Below are positions 13,177 through 19,778 of a stretch of 19,778 nucleotides of DNA, piece by piece; within the stretch, counting starts at the first letter, position 1; each line of letters starts with the position of its first letter. This DNA is from an uncultured Christensenella sp. (GTDB taxonomy: Bacteria > Bacillota > Clostridia > Christensenellales > DTU072): contig CAJLYQ010000037.1 in the NCBI GenBank assembly GCA_905210905.1, forward strand, positions 1 through 19,778, written 5' to 3'. The notes under the pieces were generated by a model, which was not told where the DNA came from, ran no database searches, and was given only the letters and a program-made list of their open reading frames with translations. The translations under genes were made by a program, and so were the position numbers.

Positions 13177-15489
13177 ATGATACATAATAAAGTGAATAAA
13201 TCAAAGATATTAGCACTTATACTCGGTCTTACAATGTGCCTTGTGCTTGTCGCTTGCGGCGACAAGGGAAGTGCCGCAACCGAACTTGGTAGCGACAGCG
13301 GCGTGAGCGTTGCGGGTGTCTTTGACAAAGACTCCACGCTGTCGGTCACCCTTCACGCTACCGACAGCGAACAAGGCAAGACGGCTATTTCGACAATCGT
13401 CAAACCTTACGACAGCGCAAAAGTTGCCGTATTCGACATCACTATTACAAATGGCGGTGAAAAAGTGCAACCGAGCGGTAAAGTCAAAATTACTATGCCG
13501 AAACCGTTCGAGTCCGAACACGGATATGTCACATATCACATAAAAAGCGACAACACCGTCGAGGAACTTGAAACTGCGGTTGACGGCAACAATTTGACTT
13601 TTGAAACGACAAGTTTTTCGTATTTTGTCGTTACGGGCTTAGTAAATGCCGATCAACAGCATATACACAGTTATGTCGAAAAAATCACCGAAAGAAACCT
13701 CGTGGACAATGCAACTTGCACTCGCAGGGCGGTGTATAGGCTTGTTTGCAGTATTTGCGGCAGTTTGGGCAGAGAAACGTTCGAGTATGGCGAGATTGCA
13801 CCTCACAACCTACGCGAAGTAAAAGGATACGATCCGCGGTGCGAAAAAGACGGACTAACGCACGGCAAACGTTGTATAAACCCGGGATGTACTTATACCG
13901 AACAAACTGCGATTCCCGCAATCGGACACGATATGCAGGACGTTGCGGCAAAAGAGCCGACTTGCACCGAAATCGGTTGGAAAGCACACAAGAGATGCGC
14001 ACATTATTGCGGCAAAACCGAAGGGTATGTGGAAATCGAAAAAACCGGACACAATTTATCTATAATCGTTCCGCGCGTGGAGCCGACTTGCGAAAAGTGG
14101 GGCACCGAGGAATACAAAAAGTGTTCCAACCAAGGTTGCGATTATCACACTGATTATAATGGCTTGCCCGCTCTCGGACACGATAAGCAATGGCACGATC
14201 CCTGCAAGGCGACCTGCACCGAGGACGGGTATTGGGAAAGATATTCCACCTGCAATCGCGAGGGGTGCGACTATTCGTCGAAGTCGGAAAGATACGTCGA
14301 AAAGGCTCTCGGACACAATCTCAAACATTACGAGGCTAAACAAGCGGACTGCTTGCCCGGTTGGGACGAGTACGACGCATGTCAGCGCGAGGGTTGCGAC
14401 TATAACACCAAAGTGGAAATCCCCGCCAACGGTAAGCATAGTTACGTTTGCGACGTATGCACCACGTGCAATGAGTGCAATCCCGTAAAATACACTCGCG
14501 ACGGCGACTATATCTATTTCGGACACTGGCCGCAAACCTTAGAGCGCGACGAAAACGTAATCGCAAAACTTAACGAAATGGCAGGGACTATTCCCGAGTA
14601 CACCATTTACACTGTTCTCGAGAAACCCGAAAACTGGGCATATTATGAAAATTCGAAGGATATCTGGTATATAGACGTCATTTATAGCGGCACAAAATAC
14701 CGTGGCTTTTATATGAAGGAGTTTCGCCCGACGATAAATGGAAGTCTTGGCTATTCTTATATCAGTGCAAACCATTATACTAATCATCAAGTGTACTGGT
14801 TTAAGGTTGAACCGATAAAATGGAGAATTTTAACCACAAGCGGGAATTCCGCCTATATTATGAGCGATATCGCTTTGGATGCATTTTGGCTGGAACCCAA
14901 CAGATACCAAGGCTTTTATAAAGGCGAATACGGCGTTTTCAGGGGAATAAAGGAAAGTGACGTCGACGGAACTTACGCCAACAACTGGGAATATTGTTTC
15001 CTGCGCAGTTGGCTCAACGAAACCTTCTACAACGAGGTTTTCAACGGTTTGCAAAAAGAAATCATAAAAACCGTGAAACTCGACAACAGCGCGAGAAGTT
15101 CCAACCCGAACGACAACCCGAATTATTACGGTTACGGGGAAAACGCAGGGAAAAACAAGTATGCGGACCAATGCAAAGATACGGACGATAAGATATTCTT
15201 GCTGTCTTTGCGGGATATTACCACCACGGCGTATGGATTTAATAAAGACGTATTAGCAGAAGATCCCGCAAGAAATCTGCTTGCAACCGATTTTGCCAAA
15301 TTCCGCGGCGCGCCGATGGATATTTACGAAGAAAAATACGTTACATGGTACACTCGTTCGCCCACTGCCGGCGACGGCAATCAGGGATACGCCACCTTCG
15401 TTCTGGACAGACATGCAAAAGGCGACATAGGTAGCACCAGTCTGGTGCCCGACGGCGGCGTCGTCCCCGCGCTTTGGATAACCCTTTAA
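13177..15489 (+). CDS. Exported lipoprotein with Cys/His repeats and DUF6273 domain
   Basis: The product has 770 aa. It has a lipoprotein signal with lipobox LVAC (24-27), so it is anchored on the outer face of the membrane. Residues 28-158 form a beta-rich domain of unknown type. Residues 162-437 hold about six ~45-aa repeats with the pattern 'PTC...G......C...GC.Y......PA.GH', a Cys/His repeat widespread in clostridial surface proteins. Residues 445-770 are a DUF6273 domain (YIYFGHWPQT, PIKWRIL, LRSWLNETFYNEVF, IFLLSLRD, WYTRSP, and terminal GGVVPALWITL), often found in extracellular Firmicutes proteins, function unknown. The ATG at 13177 was chosen because the conserved cassette and ribosome site precede it and the signal peptide starts there; the upstream in-frame codons from 13072 overlap the terminator. 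Its signal-coding DNA is nearly identical to that of the next two genes. Confidence 0.88.
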   Translation: MIHNKVNKSKILALILGLTMCLVLVACGDKGSAATELGSDSGVSVAGVFDKDSTLSVTLHATDSEQGKTAISTIVKPYDSAKVAVFDITITNGGEKVQPSGKVKITMPKPFESEHGYVTYHIKSDNTVEELETAVDGNNLTFETTSFSYFVVTGLVNADQQHIHSYVEKITERNLVDNATCTRRAVYRLVCSICGSLGRETFEYGEIAPHNLREVKGYDPRCEKDGLTHGKRCINPGCTYTEQTAIPAIGHDMQDVAAKEPTCTEIGWKAHKRCAHYCGKTEGYVEIEKTGHNLSIIVPRVEPTCEKWGTEEYKKCSNQGCDYHTDYNGLPALGHDKQWHDPCKATCTEDGYWERYSTCNREGCDYSSKSERYVEKALGHNLKHYEAKQADCLPGWDEYDACQREGCDYNTKVEIPANGKHSYVCDVCTTCNECNPVKYTRDGDYIYFGHWPQTLERDENVIAKLNEMAGTIPEYTIYTVLEKPENWAYYENSKDIWYIDVIYSGTKYRGFYMKEFRPTINGSLGYSYISANHYTNHQVYWFKVEPIKWRILTTSGNSAYIMSDIALDAFWLEPNRYQGFYKGEYGVFRGIKESDVDGTYANNWEYCFLRSWLNETFYNEVFNGLQKEIIKTVKLDNSARSSNPNDNPNYYGYGENAGKNKYADQCKDTDDKIFLLSLRDITTTAYGFNKDVLAEDPARNLLATDFAKFRGAPMDIYEEKYVTWYTRSPTAGDGNQGYATFVLDRHAKGDIGSTSLVPDGGVVPALWITL
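13194..13230 (+). repeat. 37-base signal-peptide repeat, copy 1
   Basis: Bases 13194-13230, 15581-15617 and 19249-19285 are identical in all three genes, encoding most of NKSKILALILGL with no synonymous differences. The codons just before and just after differ, so identity is sharply limited to the cassette. Confidence 0.85.
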
Positions 15490-15563
15490 GATAATCGGGT
15501 TGTCTTCAAGTCGCATAGCGACACGGAACATATCCCCCACAAAAATTAAAAGGAGATAATATT
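15490..15563 (+). promoter_or_regulatory. Conserved 5' cassette, copy 2
   Basis: The 74-base gap contains a weak stem, AAGATAA/TTGTCTT (15488-15506), then the cassette: hairpin GTCGC-ATA-GCGAC (15510-15522), ACGGAACATATCCCCC, A-rich stretch and AAAAGGAGATAATATT before ATG. No promoter or strong terminator is seen, so the genes may be co-transcribed. Confidence 0.75.
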
Positions 15564-18500
15564 ATGACACACAACAAGGCGAATAAATCAAAGATATTAG
15601 CACTTATACTCGGTCTTACGATGTGCATTTCACTTATGCTCGGCATTGTGTTTGCAAGCCCGACGAGTACGGTCTATGCAGAAGGAGAAACGCTTACGCC
15701 GTATGACATAATTTACATAAATAATAATCCGTTAAACAATGGTTATTATTTGAAAACGTCTGATGGAGATCAACTAAACGGCAACCCCGATACGGGTTAC
15801 GTTGCCAAATACAAAGACGGCGTTTTGACTCTTAACAATTTTAACGGCGGGAACGTAGGTATAAATCCTGCTGTATCAGGATATTTCACAATCAACCTTA
15901 TCGGAGACAATATTATTACCGGTGGGCAAAACGGCGTATTTATCGATGGAGAACATGAAGGACGAGTAACTATTACGTCTAATGCAAACGGAAAATTGAC
16001 GATAAACGCTTCAAGCAGCGTTTCTTCTGTATGGGGAATAGCCTGCGGAGCGTCGGTAATGGCTAAGAACATTGACGTTGTTATTGGAGGCAACGCACAA
16101 GTCACAATTAACGCAACGTCTAATGGAGAAAACTGTCAAGTTGATGGTATTCATGCAAGGAACGTAACAATTGAAGACAATGCAAGCGTTAATATTGTAG
16201 CCAAAAACACAAACAATAGCACCGCAAGTCAATGGGTAGCAGGTATTTTTGCAAAAAACAATGTAACTATAAATACAAACGGCAATATCGATATTGACGT
16301 TAGCGTGGCGGGTGGCGATAGTGCTTATAGTTATGGTGTTCGAAACGGCAAGACTATGACTAAAGCAGGCAATATGACCATAAAATACAAGAAAGCAGGA
16401 AGCAATGGCTGGCCTATTACCGGTGGTGACGCAGATAATACAACCCACGCTGTAAACGTAAACGAAGATAGCGGAAATTGCTTTGCGTCCTACCGCTATG
16501 GCACACCGCGCTCTGTGGCAGCAATAAACGGCGCACTTGCAGGTCCGGGCGTACCTAAGGAAGCAAATAGAGGTAGCGGATATTTCCTTGCGGGTGACGA
16601 AATCACTTTGAATGCGCCTTCTTTGCAAGTGAGCGAAAAGGATACGACAAACATACCGTTTGACAAATGGTTTTCGTTTACAAGTGACGCAGTTATAACA
16701 AACGCAACAAGCCAAAACGGAGCGAAACTTACCGTTCAAGACAAGGATATTGAAGTAAGAGCAAATTATAAAGCGTTTACGGTGCAACCTGTTTTTGAAA
16801 GAGAAAGTGGTACAAAAGGTACGGTGACATTTACTCTTATTAGTAATGAATTTAACCAAAGTAATTGGATAAAAATCAGACCGATAAACGATTTAACTAT
16901 TTCAAAGGGTAACGTTGTGTCTGTTGACGGAACTACTTATAAAGCAACTCTTGAAGATAATGGGACTTATTACGGAACTCCTGCCGGCGAATATGTGGTT
17001 GAGGTTGAGTATAATAATAGAACGCTATACAGTGAGCCGTTCACCGTGGACTACACCGAAAAGAAAGCAACCATAGATAGCGTAACTATTTTCGGTGAGC
17101 AAGGCGAAGCGATTGCAAACACGGATATTACCGTTACTCTTACGGGATATACGTTTGAAACCGCTCTTTCGGGAGACTGGATAACAAATCTTCCCGACGG
17201 ACTTGTTCAGTCTGTTACGAGAATAAGCGACACCGAGGCGAAAATCACCGTCAGCGGTACGCCTACTGCTCTTAGCGACCAGTTTGTAGAAATCACGATT
17301 CCAAAGGCAAATATCACGGGACTTGCAAGCAATTTGACTGCCGAAAGCAATTCGGACGCAAAATTTAATATCGTTGCTACGCTTACAGAAATTGCCATTC
17401 CGAAAGCAAAAACGAATCTAACTTATACGGCAGGAAGTCAAATAGGCGTGGAAGGTGGCGTCGGCTATACGCTAACAGGAAATAGCGGCGTTGACGCAAA
17501 AACTTATACCGCAATCGCAAAATTAGAGAGCGGATATAAGTGGAACGACGGCACGATAACCGACAAGGAAATCTCTTGGAGCATAGGTAAGAGAAACCCT
17601 ATTGTAAGCGATTTTAACTTCTATGAACCGAGCAACCTTACGTATGACGGCAATGCCAAAACCGCAACCGTTAGTTTGATTGCTTTCTATGGTGACGAAA
17701 CAGGCTTTGCCATCACGGTTAAGTACAAAAAAGGCGGAGTGATTGTTGCAGAGGTAAAAGACGCAGGCGAATATGAAGTGTATATCGACACACCCGCAAC
17801 GGCAAACTTCAAATCGGCAACCGATATTCACGGCGCATCGTGGAAATTTACAATCGCAAAGGCAGAACAATCTGCACCGTCTGCATCGTTGTTCACAACC
17901 GTTGCTCCGACTGCAACGACTACAACGGACGGCAAAATAACAGGCATAACCGCCCAAATGGAATACCGCAAAGTAGGCGATTCTGCTTGGACTTCGGGAA
18001 CAGGTAGCGACGTTACAGGGCTTTCGTCCGGTAGATATCAAATAAGGTTTAAGGAAACGGACAACTACAATGCAGGAGCAGTTACCGAAGTGGACGTTCC
18101 TGAAAGCGGTGCTTCTTCATACAATCTTACCGTAACAGGCGGAACGGGTGGCGGTGTGTTTATTCAAGGCGCAAGCGTAACTATCACCGCAAACGCTCCT
18201 GCAACCGGAAAGAAATTTTCAGGTTGGACGATTGATGGAATAAGCGGTCTTGATACAACCCAAACAAGCCTTACCTTTAATATGCCTGCCGGCAACGTAA
18301 CGGCAACCGCAAATTACGAAGATATCGAGTACACTATTACCGTAAATGGCGGCACGGCAGATAAATCAAAGGCAAAATGTGGCGAAAGCGTAACCATTAC
18401 GGCAAACGCCCCTGCAGTGGGAAAAGAGTTCGATAAGTGGGTTGTTACGGGAATTACCTTGTCCGACGAGGATTTGGCAAAATCGACGATTACTTTCGAA

Positions 18501-18980
18501 ATGCCTGCAAGCAACGTGACAATGGAAGCGCATTTCAGAGATGAAGGAACTGCTCCGTCTGTTGAAATCAAAGTCGAAGGCGGAACTGGTGCAGGAACTT
18601 ACACCCAAGGCGAAAGTGCAACAGTAACGGCAGAAGATAAAGAAGGCAAAGTGTTCAAAGGCTGGAAGGACGAAAGCGGTAAAATCGTCAGCACAAACAA
18701 GAGTTATACCTTTACCGTGACGGAAGCAACAACCCTTACGGCCGTGTATGAAGATGCCCCCGCGGCAAAGAAAGGACTTTCGGGCGGACAAATTGCGGGT
18801 ATCGTAATCGGTTCGGTAGCGGTCGCAGGAATCGGCGGATTTGCAATCTTCTGGTTCGCTGTCAAGAAAAAGACGTTTGCAGACTTGGGCGTTGCTTTGA
18901 AGAAAGGCTTTACGGCAATCGGCAACTTCTTCAAAAATCTCGGAGCAAAAATCAAAGCATTGTTCACCAAAAAGAAATAA
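15564..18980 (+). CDS. Large surface protein: beta-helix, Ig-like and InlB-type repeats
   Basis: The product has 1138 aa. The N-terminal signal peptide has a likely cut after VYA (39). Residues about 42-270 form a repetitive beta-helix-like domain, rich in 'NVTI..NG.I.I' rungs, resembling carbohydrate-binding Cthe_2159-type proteins. Residues 338-408 look like a diverged InlB-type repeat (FDKW...V.ANYK). Residues about 607-770 contain MBG/Ig-like repeats (LTYTAGSQ...YTA.AKLESGYKW; LTYDGNAKTATV). Residues about 852-1066 hold three further InlB_B_2-like repeats (TVTGGTGGG.., GESVTITANAP.GK.F..W). A single membrane helix (about 1075-1100) follows, then a very basic amphipathic tail of about 36 residues ending in KKK. 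There is no LPXTG sortase signal, so it is probably membrane-anchored with the N-terminus outside. Adhesion or glycan binding is likely by family but unproven. It shares only its 5' cassette and signal peptide with its neighbours. Confidence 0.85.
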   Translation: MTHNKANKSKILALILGLTMCISLMLGIVFASPTSTVYAEGETLTPYDIIYINNNPLNNGYYLKTSDGDQLNGNPDTGYVAKYKDGVLTLNNFNGGNVGINPAVSGYFTINLIGDNIITGGQNGVFIDGEHEGRVTITSNANGKLTINASSSVSSVWGIACGASVMAKNIDVVIGGNAQVTINATSNGENCQVDGIHARNVTIEDNASVNIVAKNTNNSTASQWVAGIFAKNNVTINTNGNIDIDVSVAGGDSAYSYGVRNGKTMTKAGNMTIKYKKAGSNGWPITGGDADNTTHAVNVNEDSGNCFASYRYGTPRSVAAINGALAGPGVPKEANRGSGYFLAGDEITLNAPSLQVSEKDTTNIPFDKWFSFTSDAVITNATSQNGAKLTVQDKDIEVRANYKAFTVQPVFERESGTKGTVTFTLISNEFNQSNWIKIRPINDLTISKGNVVSVDGTTYKATLEDNGTYYGTPAGEYVVEVEYNNRTLYSEPFTVDYTEKKATIDSVTIFGEQGEAIANTDITVTLTGYTFETALSGDWITNLPDGLVQSVTRISDTEAKITVSGTPTALSDQFVEITIPKANITGLASNLTAESNSDAKFNIVATLTEIAIPKAKTNLTYTAGSQIGVEGGVGYTLTGNSGVDAKTYTAIAKLESGYKWNDGTITDKEISWSIGKRNPIVSDFNFYEPSNLTYDGNAKTATVSLIAFYGDETGFAITVKYKKGGVIVAEVKDAGEYEVYIDTPATANFKSATDIHGASWKFTIAKAEQSAPSASLFTTVAPTATTTTDGKITGITAQMEYRKVGDSAWTSGTGSDVTGLSSGRYQIRFKETDNYNAGAVTEVDVPESGASSYNLTVTGGTGGGVFIQGASVTITANAPATGKKFSGWTIDGISGLDTTQTSLTFNMPAGNVTATANYEDIEYTITVNGGTADKSKAKCGESVTITANAPAVGKEFDKWVVTGITLSDEDLAKSTITFEMPASNVTMEAHFRDEGTAPSVEIKVEGGTGAGTYTQGESATVTAEDKEGKVFKGWKDESGKIVSTNKSYTFTVTEATTLTAVYEDAPAAKKGLSGGQIAGIVIGSVAVAGIGGFAIFWFAVKKKTFADLGVALKKGFTAIGNFFKNLGAKIKALFTKKK

Positions 18981-19177
18981 GAGAAACAAATAACAACGAG
19001 CCGTTCGTAGTCAATGCGGAGTCGCGGAAGGCGGCGTAGTCCCTGCGCTCTGGATAACACTTTAAGACAATCTGAGAATAAGGCAATCGGGGCAACGTAT
19101 TTCAAATTCGCATCCGCGCCCGACGCAGACGTCGTTATTGTCAATTGACCGATGAAAAAATACAATAACGACTTGAA
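18981..19177 (+). other. Intergenic scar between surface genes
   Basis: This 250-base gap region holds a DUF6273 end-fragment (18997-19065). It is followed by a second coding-like stretch (19065-19148, KAIGATYFKFASAPDADVVIVN then TGA) that I cannot assign. It ends in a perfect 11-bp inverted repeat, GTCGTTATTGT/ACAATAACGAC (19131-19141 with 19162-19172). The mixture of gene ends suggests past deletion or replacement of a gene here. Confidence 0.6.
18997..19065 (+). pseudogene. C-terminal fragment of a DUF6273 protein
   Basis: The frame reads RAVRSQCGVAEGGVVPALWITL and then TAA. The last 11 residues are identical to the last 11 of the lipoprotein at 13177-15489 (GGVVPALWITL), although the DNA differs at several synonymous positions. 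There is no start codon or body, so this is a stranded gene end, 16 bases after the preceding gene's stop. Confidence 0.8.
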
Positions 19178-19231
19178 GTCGCAACAGCGACACGGAACAT
19201 ATCCCCACAAAAATTAAAAGGAGATAATATT
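19178..19231 (+). promoter_or_regulatory. Conserved 5' cassette, copy 3
   Basis: Hairpin GTCGC-AACA-GCGAC (19178-19191) is followed by ACGGAACATATCCCC, an A-rich stretch and AAAAGGAGATAATATT. From ACGGAAC to the start codon it is almost base-for-base the same as copy 2 at 15518-15563. Confidence 0.75.
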
Positions 19232-19778
19232 ATGGAACACACTAAGGCGAATAAATCAAAGATATTAGCACTTATACTCGGTCTTGCGATGTGCCTTGCG
19301 CTTATGCTCGGCATAGCGATGGCAAGCCCGACTTTTGCAGCATATGCGGCAGGAGATGACGGAACAGCGCCGACAATCGTCAAAACAGGCGGTAATGATG
19401 TCGATAGAAAAAACCATATGGGCAATCTTCCTGCTGCGATTAAGGGCAAGCCTTACAAGGCGGAAGACGGTAGCAACTACAAAATTGAGGCGACGGGAAC
19501 AGAACCGTTCACTTTTCACGCATATAAATCGGGCGAAGGCCGTGCCCCATTGCCCGAAGGACTTTCACTAAACTCGGTGACAGGCGAAATCGAAGGTACG
19601 CCTACGGGAGAGTCAGGTTCATACAATATCAGCGTTACCGTTACAAATAAATTCGGTAGTGATAACATTTTTGTGGGGATGTATGTTTACGACGAAACCT
19701 CCAAACCGCAAATCACAACGCCAGCAGGAGCATTGCCGGACGGTTATTTAAATTCTTCTTATAATCAAAAGATAGATT
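19232..19778 (+). CDS. Exported Ig-like domain protein (partial, runs off window)
   Basis: The start is ATG 19232 after the conserved cassette; the reading frame is open to the window end (182 codons). The signal peptide begins MEHTKANKSKILALILGLAMC, with a likely cut after AYA (39). Residues about 64-150 form a putative-Ig (He_PIG-like) domain with the signature LPEGLSLN..TGEIEGTPT.......NISVTVTN (107-140). A second domain of the same type seems to begin at PQITTPAGALPDGYLNSSYNQ. Such domains make up long extracellular stalks. Signal-coding DNA matches the two preceding genes, but the mature protein does not. Confidence 0.85.
   Translation, partial: MEHTKANKSKILALILGLAMCLALMLGIAMASPTFAAYAAGDDGTAPTIVKTGGNDVDRKNHMGNLPAAIKGKPYKAEDGSNYKIEATGTEPFTFHAYKSGEGRAPLPEGLSLNSVTGEIEGTPTGESGSYNISVTVTNKFGSDNIFVGMYVYDETSKPQITTPAGALPDGYLNSSYNQKID

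Noticed and set aside
13839..14460. Cys/His repeats as classical DNA-binding zinc fingers
   Set aside because: They lie after a lipoprotein signal and so are outside the cell; spacing fits the common surface-protein repeat rather than nuclear or ribosomal zinc fingers.
18118..18762. InlB-like repeats as evidence of a Listeria internalin
   Set aside because: These repeats are widespread in Firmicutes surface proteins; there is no leucine-rich repeat domain or sortase signal.

Overview
The window looks like chromosomal DNA of an anaerobic, low-to-medium-GC Gram-positive (Firmicutes/Clostridia-type) bacterium. The evidence is strong AGGAGG-type ribosome binding sites, sigma-A promoters with 17-18 bp spacers, a YyaC-type sporulation protein, a reverse rubrerythrin typical of anaerobes, a CvpA-family protein, and large surface proteins with Ig-like, InlB-like and DUF6273 domains. 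The idea of an uncultured gut clostridial lineage (for example Christensenellales-like) is inference; no rRNA or marker phylogeny was possible.

Layout. (1) 1-266: intergenic DNA holding one copy of a ~168 bp multi-hairpin repeat. (2) 267-4299, minus strand: a CvpA-family membrane protein, its terminator, then a 1002-aa membrane-anchored protein built from alternating repeat modules. (3) 4300-4887: intergenic DNA with the CvpA promoter, an array of CAACG/CGTTG hairpins and a second, inverted copy of the multi-hairpin repeat. (4) 4888-8244, plus strand: yyaC, ftsH and a reverse rubrerythrin, the last two with recognisable promoters and terminators. (5) 8328-11977, minus strand: a three-gene unit of GNAT-like acetyltransferase, DUF819 transporter and ArsB/NhaD-type permease. 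(6) 11978-13176: a non-coding, remodelled stretch with a duplicated promoter-like box, a pseudo-tRNA carrying the 5' half of tRNA-Arg, an intact tRNA-Arg(CCT) with CCA and terminator, the C-terminal stub of a tyrosine integrase facing the tRNA, and a promoter / small ORF / hairpin-terminator leader. (7) 13177-19778, plus strand: at least three tandem genes for exported proteins, of which the last runs off the window.

The two most unusual features are these. First, the three exported-protein genes have nearly identical 5' cassettes: a small GTCGC/GCGAC hairpin, a conserved untranslated segment, the ribosome binding site, and a 37-nt stretch of the signal peptide identical even at synonymous positions. 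Their mature proteins are unrelated: a Cys/His-repeat plus DUF6273 lipoprotein, a beta-helix/Ig/InlB-repeat protein, and an Ig-like protein. A stray DUF6273 C-terminal stub lies between genes two and three. This looks like a modular surface-gene locus where bodies are swapped behind a fixed expression/secretion module, next to a tRNA-integrase scar. Second, the two copies of the multi-hairpin repeat keep the same hairpins while the stem sequences differ by matched changes on both arms, so structure rather than sequence appears to be maintained.

The genes at 267-12000 look like ordinary vertically inherited housekeeping or transport genes. Those after about 12600 have a different codon flavour (more GCA/AAC/ACA-type codons), consistent by eye with an accessory island.
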